Source: UMGS1601 sp900553335 (GTDB lineage Bacteria; Bacillota; Clostridia; Oscillospirales; Ruminococcaceae). From it: a stretch of 64,000 nucleotides of DNA. A program made the position numbers and the translations under genes. The notes under the pieces were generated by a model that saw only the letters and a program-made list of their open reading frames with translations, did no database searches and was not told where the DNA came from. Shown here one piece after another: positions 1 to 7,685 of this stretch (positions are counted from its first letter, which is position 1; each line of letters opens with the position of its first letter). Location: contig CALEUW010000028.1 of assembly GCA_937920725.1 (NCBI GenBank), forward strand, positions 15,063 to 79,062, read 5' to 3'.

Positions 1-66
1 GGAGAAATGATCTCACCGTCACGCCTTGCATTTTTGACTTACTAAAAATCAAAGGAGCAAGGTACT
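1..66. other. left edge, upstream of the MFS gene
   Basis: A short open frame runs from the window edge to a TAA at 43-45 (frame 1, ending ..LAFLTY). It could be the tail of an upstream gene but is too short to identify. A Shine-Dalgarno-like AAGGAG lies at 52-57, ahead of the ATG at 67. Confidence 0.3.
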
Positions 67-1338
67 ATGAATACATTAAAAGAACTCAAATCGTTTATAA
101 TTCTTTGGCTTACTCAGTCGTTTTCTGCACTCGGAAGCGCAATGACAAACTTTGCGCTGGTAATCTGGCTGTATAACGACAGCGGCTCGGCGCTGACTAC
201 GGCAATGCTGACAGTATGCTCATATGCGCCGTATGTTCTTATGAGCATTTTTGCGGGAGCGGTAAGCGATAAGTGGAACAAGAAAACTATTATGCTCGTT
301 TGTGACAGCTTAGCGGCGCTCTGTACGGTTTTAGTGCTTATTCTGTTTAAAACGGGCAGCTTAGAGGTATGGCATCTATATGTTCTCAATGCTTTGAACG
401 GACTCATGAATACAATTCAACAGCCTGCTTCGGACGTTGCGGCAACTATGCTTACACCTGAGAAACATTATCAGAAAACAAGCGGAATGCGGTCGTTTTC
501 AAACTCGCTTGTGTCAATTTTAACGCCTGTTTTTGCGGCGGCAATCGTCGCATTTGCAGGGGTGGAGGCAGTAATAGCAGTTGATCTTTTTACATTTTTG
601 GCGGCATTTCTCACTCTGCTGTTTTTCATCAGAATTCCGGAACCCGAAAGAAAATCAGAAACAGCCGAAAGCGTATTGCAGTCGGCAAAAAGCGGACTTG
701 TTTACCTCAAAACAAACAAGGGGATTTTGTGGATGATATTGTTTCATGCAGCGATAAATTTCATTGCGTCAATTTATGACGCTGCCTTTCCTGCCATGAT
801 ATTATCTAAAAGCAATCAAACTGTTCTTGGCGTTGTGAATGCTTCTGTGGGAATTGCAACACTTGCCGGAAGCGTAATTGCGACAGTCGCTCCTGCACCT
901 AAAAGCAGGGTAAGGGTTGTATGTAATTGTCTGCTGATCTCAATGAGTACGGAAAATTTTCTGCTTGCGTTCGGAAGAACGCCTGTAATTTGGTGTATCG
1001 GCGCTGTTCTCGGATGGCTTTCGATTCCGCTTATGAATGCAAATATGGACGTTATTTTCCGAACGAGAATTCCAACGGATATGCAGGGGCGTGTTTATTC
1101 GGCGAGAAATACTTTGCAGTTTTTCACTATACCCTTGGGATATTTTCTCGGCGGATTGCTTGTAGATAAGGTGTTTGAGCCGTTTATGGCTCGGAATACA
1201 AGAGGCTTTCTGACAAATCTGTTCGGAGAGGAAAAAGGCTCAGGCGCGGCAATGCTGTTCTTTGTAATAGGAATCGCAGGGGTAATGGTATGTCTTATTT
1301 TCCGCAGAGTAAAGGCTATCAAAGAGATTGATATGTGA
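67..1338 (+). CDS. MFS exporter, 12-TM drug/siderophore efflux type
   Basis: The 423-residue protein is hydrophobic throughout, with about 12 predicted membrane segments. A typical major facilitator loop between segments 2 and 3 reads GAVSDKWNKK (residues 64-73). Length and layout fit the MFS_3 group, which includes macrolide and enterobactin exporters, so it most likely exports a small molecule across the cytoplasmic membrane using the proton gradient. The substrate cannot be read from the sequence. It appears monocistronic: the next gene is on the opposite strand and a bidirectional terminator follows. The start is supported by AAGGAG about 9 bases upstream. Confidence 0.85.
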   Translation: MNTLKELKSFIILWLTQSFSALGSAMTNFALVIWLYNDSGSALTTAMLTVCSYAPYVLMSIFAGAVSDKWNKKTIMLVCDSLAALCTVLVLILFKTGSLEVWHLYVLNALNGLMNTIQQPASDVAATMLTPEKHYQKTSGMRSFSNSLVSILTPVFAAAIVAFAGVEAVIAVDLFTFLAAFLTLLFFIRIPEPERKSETAESVLQSAKSGLVYLKTNKGILWMILFHAAINFIASIYDAAFPAMILSKSNQTVLGVVNASVGIATLAGSVIATVAPAPKSRVRVVCNCLLISMSTENFLLAFGRTPVIWCIGAVLGWLSIPLMNANMDVIFRTRIPTDMQGRVYSARNTLQFFTIPLGYFLGGLLVDKVFEPFMARNTRGFLTNLFGEEKGSGAAMLFFVIGIAGVMVCLIFRRVKAIKEIDM

Positions 1339-1378
1339 TAAATTAGAAATATAGAAATATAATAGCGTAAAAACAAAA

Positions 1379-1419
1379 GAGCTAAGCTCACAAGTTATGC
1401 GTGAGGTTAGCTCTTTTTT
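1379..1419. terminator. bidirectional intrinsic terminator
   Basis: GAGCTAA-GCTCAC pairs with GTGAG-GTTAGCTC around a short loop and is followed by six T on the plus strand. The complement also ends in a T-rich tract. It can serve the MFS gene and the converging XRE regulator, whose last codons overlap it. Confidence 0.8.
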
Positions 1420-1697
1420 CGTAATGCGTTTATCATTTTTTGTATAAGCTCGATATTCTCTTGCGACAGGTCGCTGACATCAAGGTATTGCTGTTTATCC
1501 TCAAGTCCCAACAAATAATCTGTTGAAACATGAAAAGCTTTTGCTATTTTAATCAGTATTTCTGGGGAAGGGTTTCGGTCAGACAATTCATAATAACTCA
1601 CAGTAGTTTTAGTTACCCAAAGCTTATCAGCCAGCTGCTGCTGAGTTAGTCCGGCATCTTGTCTTAATTTCTTTAATTTTTTTCCAAAGTCAACCAT
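1407..1697 (-). CDS. XRE-family transcriptional regulator
   Basis: This is a 96-residue protein with an N-terminal Cro/CI helix-turn-helix at about residues 16-37 (LTQQQLADKL then VTKTTVSYYE). A short C-terminal helical tail may mediate dimerisation. The ATG at 1697 is preferred because GAGGT lies 7 bases upstream; a TTG 18 bases further out would overlap that site. It is transcribed away from the lipoprotein at 1831, and the shared intergenic space contains an inverted repeat at 1760-1790, so it may control itself and that neighbour. The ligand is unknown. Confidence 0.85.
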   Translation of the reverse strand: MVDFGKKLKKLRQDAGLTQQQLADKLWVTKTTVSYYELSDRNPSPEILIKIAKAFHVSTDYLLGLEDKQQYLDVSDLSQENIELIQKMINALRKKS

Positions 1698-1759
1698 ATT
1701 GATACCTCGATTCAACTTCTAGATTACAACATTATTATATGAAATATGTTTACTAAAAG

Positions 1760-1799
1760 TACAAAAATAGTTGACTTTTACTTTTTTGTATGTTATAAT
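1760..1799 (+). promoter_or_regulatory. sigma-A promoter within an inverted repeat (candidate XRE operator)
   Basis: TTGACT (1771-1776) and TATAAT (1794-1799) are separated by exactly 17 bases and point at the lipoprotein gene. TACAAAAA (1760-1767) and TTTTTGTA (1783-1790) form a perfect 8-bp inverted repeat that brackets the -35 box, a position suited to repression by the adjacent XRE protein. The promoter is well supported; the operator role is inferred. Confidence 0.7.
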
Positions 1800-1830
1800 T
1801 TAAAAAAACAATATATCGGAGGAGATTTAT

Positions 1831-2622
1831 ATGAAAAAAATAATAGCAGTTCTTTTAGCAGCATTATGTGCGTTTTCGTTTAGTGCTTGTGACAATGAGA
1901 ACAGCAGTTCGGAAAACAGTACAACAGAAGCTGCTGCAACCACCACAACTGAAGCGCAGGCTGAAGAAACTACAGAGGAAACAACAGAAGGGGCTACTGA
2001 AGAAAGTACAAAGGCTCCGTCAGGCGCAGAAGATATTTCAGGAGCTGACGCTTCTAAAACTTCAAAGGAAGATCCTATTGCTCTCGGCGATTGGGCTGCA
2101 ATTGCAACATATGCAGTAGAGGACGAGGTATATCATAATGTAAACGTAAGGTTGACAAAGGTTACCACAACGTCAGAGGACGAAGATTATGTCAATGAAG
2201 CACTTGAGCTTAATAACAAATGCAGCTCTGATTACGGTCAGATAAAGGTTGCCGATCTTAAGCTTCCTTCTGACTGCGAGGTTTGTATACTTGATTACGA
2301 GGTAAATATTCCTGCTGATTTTCCTGTCGGAAAATTAGGCACTGTAGCATCTCCAAACTTCAGCTTCTCTATATCCAATATGAAGGGCGGCGGAATTCCG
2401 AATGCCGACGGAACTGCAACATATATAGGTCTAACCTCTGTTCGCAGTCTTAAGACTGAAAAGGATTCAAAATATGAGCCGGGAAATACATATTCATGCC
2501 GCTGCTATTTTGCAATGGTGAAGGGATACGAGGATTTCGTTATTTCGACTCGTGCTTATCCGGAAGGAACTAAAGACGTTTATGAAGCGGAATCTTACGA
2601 TGTATATTTTGCAAAAAAATAA
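1831..2622 (+). CDS. secreted lipoprotein of unknown function
   Basis: This 263-residue protein has a lipoprotein signal peptide (hydrophobic residues 4-17, lipobox FSAC with Cys20). A low-complexity Thr/Glu/Ala linker follows at about residues 21-75. The C-terminal domain of about 180 residues is compact and probably beta-rich, starting near ALGDWAAIATYAVEDE. I do not recognise the domain with confidence; the layout resembles Ig-like DUF4352/DUF5067-type lipoproteins of Firmicutes. It has its own strong promoter and a terminator after it, so it is a single-gene unit. It should be anchored to the outer face of the membrane. Confidence 0.75.
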   Translation: MKKIIAVLLAALCAFSFSACDNENSSSENSTTEAAATTTTEAQAEETTEETTEGATEESTKAPSGAEDISGADASKTSKEDPIALGDWAAIATYAVEDEVYHNVNVRLTKVTTTSEDEDYVNEALELNNKCSSDYGQIKVADLKLPSDCEVCILDYEVNIPADFPVGKLGTVASPNFSFSISNMKGGGIPNADGTATYIGLTSVRSLKTEKDSKYEPGNTYSCRCYFAMVKGYEDFVISTRAYPEGTKDVYEAESYDVYFAKK

Positions 2623-2646
2623 ATTTTCATACGGTAATCTGTAACA

Positions 2647-2678
2647 CCGCCGCAGGCAAAATGCCTGCGGCGGTTTTT
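2647..2678 (+). terminator. intrinsic terminator
   Basis: CCGCCGCAGGCA pairs with TGCCTGCGGCGG over a very short A-rich loop, followed by five T. It lies 25 bases after the lipoprotein stop codon. Confidence 0.9.
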
Positions 2679-2839
2679 ATAGCTGCCGTTTTTATTTTTA
2701 CAAACAGCATTTTATCTAATTTTCAGTACGTTCTTTTGTGCAATATTTTTTGTTTTCCGGAGTAGATTTTTACTGTAATATATGGTAAAATAAAAATGTT
2801 AAACTAAAACATAAATTTATATCACAAGGAGGATATATT

Positions 2840-4645
2840 ATGGCAAATAAGAAACTTATAGGCGGATATCCTGTAATCGGAATCCGTCCGGTAATCGACG
2901 GAAGAAGAGGTCCTATGAAGCTTCGTGAAAGCTTGGAGGATCAGACAATGGCGCTCGCAAATGCTGCTAAAAAGCTTTTTGAAGAGAATTTGTGCTATTC
3001 AGACGGCGAGCCGGTAAAAGTTATAATTTCTGACACTACTATCGGAAGAGTTCCTGAGTCTGCTGCCTGTGCGGAAAAATTTAAAAAGGCGGGAGTGGAT
3101 ATTACGCTTACAGTAACTCCTTGCTGGTGCTACGGATCGGAAACAATGGACATGGATCCTATGACAATTAAGGGTGTGTGGGGATTTAACGGAACTGAAA
3201 GACCGGGAGCAGTTTATCTTGCATCTGTTTTGGCAACTCACGCACAAAAGGGACTTCCTGCATTTGGAATTTACGGTCATGAAGTTCAGGACGTCGATGA
3301 CGTTGAAACTATTCCTGACGATGTAAAGGAAAAGCTCCTTCGATTCGGACGTGCTTCAGTTGCAGCTGCTACAATGAGAGGAAAGAGCTATCTTCAGATA
3401 GGTTCTATGTGTATGGGTATCGGAGGTTCGATAATTGATCAGGCATTTATGGAAGAATATCTTGGTATGAGAGTGGAGTCTGTAGATGAGGTCGAGATCC
3501 TTCGCCGAATGGAAGAGGGGATCTATAACCACGAAGAATATGAGAGAGCGCTTGCATGGACAAAGGAGCATTGTAAAGAGGGACGTGACGACAATCCTGA
3601 TTTTGTTAAATTCAGCCGAGAGGAAAAAGATAAGCAGTGGGAATTTACAATTAAAATGTACTGTATTATCAAGGATCTCATAAGCGGAAACGACAAGCTT
3701 CCTGAAGGCTTTGAAGAAGAAATGGCAGGTCATAATGCAATAGCGGCAGGTTTCCAGGGACAAAGACAGTGGACGGATCACTGGCCGAACTGTGATTATC
3801 CTGAAGCGATTTTGAATTCATCATTTGACTTTGAGGGTAAGAAAGAGCCTATCACGTTTGCAACTGAAAACGATGTTTTAAACGGCTTGGGAATGCTGTT
3901 TATGAAGCTTTTGACCAACCGTGCACAGATTTTTGCCGACGTCCGCACATATTGGAGTCCTGAAGCTACAAAGAGAGTTACAGGATATGACCTTGAGGGT
4001 AAAGCAAAAGAAAACGGCGGTATTATTCATCTTCTTAACTCAGGCGCAGCTTGCCTTGACGCTTGCGGAGAGTGTCGTGATGAGGACGGAAACGCTGTTA
4101 TGAAGCAGTGGTGGGACGTAACCGATGAGGACATCAAAAAGATGACCGACGCTACCGTTTGGTGTGAGGCAGGTTTTGACAACTTCCGCGGAGGCGGATT
4201 CTCCTCTCACTTTACAACAAGAGCAGAAATGCCTGCAACTATGATAAGACTTAACCTTGTTAAGGGCTTAGGACCTGTGCTTCAGATCGCTGAGGGCTGG
4301 ACAGTTAAGCTCCCTGACGAGGTTTCGGATGCTCTTATGGAAAGAACAAACCCAACTTGGCCGTGCACATGGTTTACTCCTCGCACAACCGGAGAGGGTG
4401 CGTTTAAGTCGGCTTATGACGTTATGAATAACTGGGGCGCAAATCACGGAGCGATAAGCTACGGACATATCGGCGCTGATCTTATCACGCTATGCTCAAT
4501 TTTGAGAATCCCTGTTTGTATGCACAACGTACCTGAGGATAAGATTTTCCGTCCTGCTGCATGGAATGCATTCGGCATGGATAAGGAAGGACAGGACTAC
4601 AGAGCTTGTGCAGCATACGGACCTATGTATAAAAACATCAGATAA
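2840..4645 (+). CDS. fucI: L-fucose isomerase
   Basis: FucI converts L-fucose to L-fuculose, the first committed step of cytoplasmic fucose catabolism. The 601 residues match the usual FucI length and contain family signatures such as GIRPVIDGRR (residues 14-23) and TPCWCYGSE (93-101). The metal ligands known from the E. coli enzyme appear as Glu343 (in ATEND), Asp367 (in FADVRT) and His536 (in GANHG), so the active site looks intact. The ATG is preceded by AAGGAGG. It opens the fucose operon; a terminator lies upstream and no clear -35/-10 pair was found in the 160-base gap. D-arabinose is a known secondary substrate of this family. Confidence 0.97.
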   Translation: MANKKLIGGYPVIGIRPVIDGRRGPMKLRESLEDQTMALANAAKKLFEENLCYSDGEPVKVIISDTTIGRVPESAACAEKFKKAGVDITLTVTPCWCYGSETMDMDPMTIKGVWGFNGTERPGAVYLASVLATHAQKGLPAFGIYGHEVQDVDDVETIPDDVKEKLLRFGRASVAAATMRGKSYLQIGSMCMGIGGSIIDQAFMEEYLGMRVESVDEVEILRRMEEGIYNHEEYERALAWTKEHCKEGRDDNPDFVKFSREEKDKQWEFTIKMYCIIKDLISGNDKLPEGFEEEMAGHNAIAAGFQGQRQWTDHWPNCDYPEAILNSSFDFEGKKEPITFATENDVLNGLGMLFMKLLTNRAQIFADVRTYWSPEATKRVTGYDLEGKAKENGGIIHLLNSGAACLDACGECRDEDGNAVMKQWWDVTDEDIKKMTDATVWCEAGFDNFRGGGFSSHFTTRAEMPATMIRLNLVKGLGPVLQIAEGWTVKLPDEVSDALMERTNPTWPCTWFTPRTTGEGAFKSAYDVMNNWGANHGAISYGHIGADLITLCSILRIPVCMHNVPEDKIFRPAAWNAFGMDKEGQDYRACAAYGPMYKNIR

Positions 4646-4692
4646 TTCGGAATTCGTAATTAATTTTGAAAGAAGATAAGATGTTCTTGTAA
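4646..4692 (+). repeat. short scrap of the four-helix-bundle repeat
   Basis: Right after the fucI stop, AATTCGTAATTAATT leads into TTGAAAGAAGATAA. This is the same junction that opens the broken genes at 6596 and 7434, but here the frame stops after eight codons (reading MKEDKMFL). It looks like a third, shorter remnant. Confidence 0.55.
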
Positions 4693-4702
4693 GGGGAATG
4701 TT

Positions 4703-4951
4703 ATGCGTAAAATATTAAAAGTTACGCCGCCGGATAATTATCGGTTGATTGCTGAATTTGAAAACGGAGAGAAGCGTATTGCGGATATTAAGCCGTTAAT
4801 GAACAAAAAGGTTTTCTCTATGCTTGAAGATGTTTCTTTGTTCAATCGAGCATACATTGAATTCGGTGCGGTTACATGGCGTACTCCGGATGGAAACGAA
4901 ATTGACATTTGCCCCGATAAACTATACATGGATAGTATTCCGTATATTTAG
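4703..4951 (+). CDS. DUF2442 domain protein
   Basis: This 82-residue protein has the DUF2442 pattern: an N-terminal strand pair (ILKVTPPDNYRLIAEFENGE), a central KPLMNKKVFSML stretch, and the conserved C-terminal TWRTPDGNEIDICPDKLY. The family is widespread, usually 80-100 residues, and of unknown function. It often sits beside DUF4160 genes in toxin-antitoxin-like pairs, but no such partner is present here. It lies between fucI and the kinase, 11 bases before the latter, so it is probably co-transcribed as a passenger in the fucose operon. Confidence 0.85.
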   Translation: MRKILKVTPPDNYRLIAEFENGEKRIADIKPLMNKKVFSMLEDVSLFNRAYIEFGAVTWRTPDGNEIDICPDKLYMDSIPYI

Positions 4952-4962
4952 GAGGTGACAAT

Positions 4963-6429
4963 ATGACCAAAAAAGTTTTAGCTATAGACTTCGGGGCGTC
5001 CTCAGGGCGTGCCATAGTCGGCATATTTGACGGTGAGCGAGTTGCACTTGAGGAGATACACCGTTTTTCAAACGATCCCGTTATATTGGGCGGCACTATG
5101 TATTGGGATGTGCTGAGATTATTCCATGAGATAAAGCAAAGCCTTATAAAAGCAAAGCCGTATGACGTGGAAAGTGTGGCGATAGATACATGGGGTGTTG
5201 ATTTCGGACTGATCGATAAGGACGGAAGACTTATCGACAACCCTGTGCATTACCGTGACGCACGCACCAACGGAATGCTTGATGAAGCGTTTAAGCTTAT
5301 ACATAAGGACGATTTTTATAATGCAACGGGCAACCAGTTTATGGAGATAAACACAGCCTTTCAGCTTTTGTCGCTTGTAAAAAACCGTCCTGAGCTTTTG
5401 GAGCGTGCGGATAAAATGCTAATGATGCCCGATTTGTTTTCCTACTTTTTAACAGGTGAGAAAAAGGCGGAGCGATCTATCGCATCTACTACACAGCTTT
5501 TTGACCAAAATACAAAAGATTGGTCAAGGGAAACGGTTAAGGCGCTTGGGATCAGCGAGGAAATTTTGCCAGAGATCACCGAGAGCGGTAGCGTAATAGG
5601 AACGCTTTCAAAGGAGCTTTGCGAGGAGCTTGACATAAAGCCTATTAAAGTCATTGCCGTATGCGGACATGATACACAGTCGGCTTTGGTTGCTGCTCCT
5701 GCAAACAATAACGACTTTGCCTTTCTTTCAAGCGGAACATGGTCGCTGCTCGGTACTGAACTTGACGAGCCGATTATAAATGAAAAATCGCTTGCGCTAA
5801 ATGTAACAAACGAGCAGGGATATGCCGGTAAGACCTCGTTTTTGAAGAATATAATTGGTTTGTGGCTTATACAGGAAAGCCGCCGCCAGTGGATTCGAGA
5901 GGGCAGAGAGTATAGCTTTATGGAGCTTGAAACACTTGCGAAAGAAGCCGAACCTTTTAAGTGCTTTATTGATCCGGACGCTCCTGAGTTTACTCCTGCG
6001 GGAAATATTCCTAAAAGAATAAGAGAGTACTGCGAGAAGTCCGGGCAGTATGTTCCTCAGACGGTCGGCGAAATTATGCGGTGCATTTATGAAAGCCTTG
6101 CTCTTAAGTACAAGGCGGCAATCAGCGAGCTTGAGGAATGCACGGGCAAGAAGTTTGAAACGCTTTATATGATAGGCGGAGGAACTAAGGATAAATTTTT
6201 GTCTGCTCTTACGGCGAACTCCTGCGGTATAACCGTATCAAGCGGTCCTGTTGAAGCGACTGCAATGGGAAATGTTTTGATTCAGCTTATGGCACAGGGA
6301 GAGGTTGAGGACTTATCCCATGCCAGAGAAATTGTAAAAGCAAGCGAAAAGATTTCTTATTTTGAGCCTGAGAACACGGACGAATGGGAAAAGGCTTATG
6401 AAAAATACGAGAAAGTAATTCGGAATTAA
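4963..6429 (+). CDS. RhaB-family sugar kinase, probable L-fuculokinase
   Basis: This FGGY-type kinase has 488 residues. It shows the phosphate-1 motif DFGASSGR (residues 9-16), TWGVDFGL in the N-terminal domain, and the catalytic-base Asp237 in CGHDTQ, the same number as in characterised rhamnulokinases. The ATPase-domain motif MIGGGTKD lies near residue 405. By sequence it is closer to rhamnulokinase (RhaB) than to E. coli FucK. It lies between fucI and fucA with no rhamnose isomerase in the window, so phosphorylation of L-fuculose at O-1 is the likely role. Bifunctionality with rhamnulose is possible. The start has GGAGG 7 bases upstream. Confidence 0.88.
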   Translation: MTKKVLAIDFGASSGRAIVGIFDGERVALEEIHRFSNDPVILGGTMYWDVLRLFHEIKQSLIKAKPYDVESVAIDTWGVDFGLIDKDGRLIDNPVHYRDARTNGMLDEAFKLIHKDDFYNATGNQFMEINTAFQLLSLVKNRPELLERADKMLMMPDLFSYFLTGEKKAERSIASTTQLFDQNTKDWSRETVKALGISEEILPEITESGSVIGTLSKELCEELDIKPIKVIAVCGHDTQSALVAAPANNNDFAFLSSGTWSLLGTELDEPIINEKSLALNVTNEQGYAGKTSFLKNIIGLWLIQESRRQWIREGREYSFMELETLAKEAEPFKCFIDPDAPEFTPAGNIPKRIREYCEKSGQYVPQTVGEIMRCIYESLALKYKAAISELEECTGKKFETLYMIGGGTKDKFLSALTANSCGITVSSGPVEATAMGNVLIQLMAQGEVEDLSHAREIVKASEKISYFEPENTDEWEKAYEKYEKVIRN

Positions 6430-6643
6430 AATAATTCTTAATTCGCAATGCGCTGAGCAGGCGACCGCTCGCAGTGCGAGAAACAGGGAGTTTGCGAAGG
6501 GAAGAAATAAGGAGAATTTCGACAGCGAACAGCGGAGAAAGGCGACTATATTTCTGACCGTATATGCGTAATTAATTAGGAATTCGGAATTAATTATGAA
6601 AGAAGATAATTTAATTGTAGACAAGAGTAAACATTTGCATTGC
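6430..6643 (+). repeat. ~214-bp dispersed repeat, copy A
   Basis: This block begins at the stop codon of the kinase gene and is repeated at 7268-7481 with a single mismatch. It carries the core CTGAGCAGGCGACC with a CTCGCA/TGCGAG hairpin, a central purine-rich part, and an AATTCGGAATT tail leading into the broken gene at 6596. Shorter, more diverged copies of its first half are at 27920 and 55989. The fucK-fucU gap of about 400 bases holds this repeat, the pseudogene, and a perfect 10-bp palindrome at 6782-6802. Confidence 0.9.
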
Positions 6644-6779
6644 TGATAAGGCTCTATTACTGGTTGGAGCTATTAAGTGAAAGCGATATATCTACAACAA
6701 AATGTTTGATAGCATTTACACAGATTGCCAAGAGCTAATTAAAATTTTGGTATCAATAACAAAAACTAAAAAGTATTAG
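6596..6779 (+). pseudogene. internally deleted four-helix-bundle (23S IVS-type) protein gene, copy A
   Basis: An ATG frame reads MKEDNLIVDKSKHLHC and stops at 6644-6646. Downstream, other frames read YYWLELLSESDIST (from 6655) and FDSIYTDCQELIKIL.. (6705-6779). Together they give the start and end of a four-helix-bundle/S23 family protein. The central half is missing and there is at least one frameshift. The family is normally about 115-130 residues and of unclear function. It is not expected to make a protein. Confidence 0.7.
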
Positions 6780-6834
6780 GGTGCGAAATTCCGAATTTCG
6801 CATTCCGAATTGAACGGAAAGGACTGAAAAATAA

Positions 6835-7269
6835 ATGCTTAAAAATATACCTGCGATTTTGTCGCCTGAGCTTTTGAAAACTCTTTGTGAAATGGGGCAC
6901 TCGGACAGAATCATTATTGCGGACGGAAACTTCCCCTGCGAAAGCATGGGTAAAAACGCAAAAGTGATCCGATGCGACGGTCACGGCGTGCCGGAGCTTT
7001 TGGATGCAATACTTACACTGTTTCCACTCGATACTTATGTTGAAAAGCCTGTAAATCTTATGCAGGTAATGCCTGGTGACAATGCCGAAACTCCTATTTG
7101 GGAGGAGTATAAGGAGATAGTTGCAAAGCACGACGAACGGGGAGCAGACGCAATCGGTGAGATCGAGCGGTTTGCTTTTTACGAGGAAGCAAAGAAAGCA
7201 TACGCTATTATTGCTACAGGCGAAAAGGCGATTTATGCAAATATAATGCTGCAAAAGGGAGTAGTTTAA
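6835..7269 (+). CDS. fucU: L-fucose mutarotase (RbsD/FucU family)
   Basis: FucU interconverts the alpha and beta anomers of L-fucose to supply the form used by the isomerase. The 144-residue length matches the family. The N-terminus aligns with E. coli FucU (SPELLKTLCEMGH), with the catalytic His22 in the same position. The C-terminal GEKAIYANIMLQKG carries the Tyr of the active-site lid. The ATG has AAAGGAC about 11 bases upstream. The gene sits between two nearly identical direct repeats 838 bp apart, so homologous recombination between them would excise it precisely. Confidence 0.93.
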   Translation: MLKNIPAILSPELLKTLCEMGHSDRIIIADGNFPCESMGKNAKVIRCDGHGVPELLDAILTLFPLDTYVEKPVNLMQVMPGDNAETPIWEEYKEIVAKHDERGADAIGEIERFAFYEEAKKAYAIIATGEKAIYANIMLQKGVV

Positions 7270-7481
7270 TAATTCTTAATTCGCAATGCGCTGAGCAGGC
7301 GACCGCTCGCAGTGCGAGAAACAGGGAGTTTGCGAAGGGAAGAAATAAGGAGAATTTCGACAGCGAACAGCGGAGAAAGGCGACTATATTTCTGACCGTA
7401 TATGCGTAATTAATTAGGAATTCGGAATTAATTTTGAAAGAAGATAATTTAATTGTAGACAAGAGTAAACATTTGCATTGC
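7268..7481 (+). repeat. ~214-bp dispersed repeat, copy B
   Basis: This direct repeat of 6430-6643 differs by one base (ATTTTGAAAG here, ATTATGAAAG there). It overlaps the fucU stop codon in the same way copy A abuts the kinase stop. The near-identity ends abruptly just after codon 16 of the broken gene, although both copies continue into related but diverged sequence. Confidence 0.9.
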
Positions 7482-7642
7482 GGATAATAAGGCTCTATTA
7501 CTGGCTGTAGCTGTTAAATGGAAGCGGATATATTGAAGATAATCATTTTGATAGTATTTAGACTGACTGTCAGGAATTATTAAAAATACTAATGGCTATA
7601 ACAAAAACACAGAGAAATGCACAAGGCGATGATTTAAAATAA
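7434..7642 (+). pseudogene. internally deleted four-helix-bundle protein gene, copy B
   Basis: A TTG-initiated frame reads MKEDNLIVDKSKHLHCG then two stops. From 7496 a single frame reads YYWL, stop, LLNGSGYIEDNHFDSI, stop, TDCQELLKILMAITKTQ and on to the TAA at 7640-7642. The two internal TAG codons sit where the family has Glu and Tyr. The same central deletion as in copy A shows that the deletion preceded the duplication. The roughly 415-base fucU-fucA gap holds only this and repeat copy B. Confidence 0.72.
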
Positions 7643-7685
7643 TTACGCATTACGCATCAAGAATTACGAATTGGAGGAATTTTTT

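Noticed and set aside
4703..4951. DUF2442 as part of a toxin-antitoxin pair
   Set aside because: No DUF4160 or other toxin-like gene is adjacent on either strand.
6430..7642. Repeats as an insertion sequence
   Set aside because: No transposase frame or terminal inverted repeats were found; the only coding traces are four-helix-bundle fragments.
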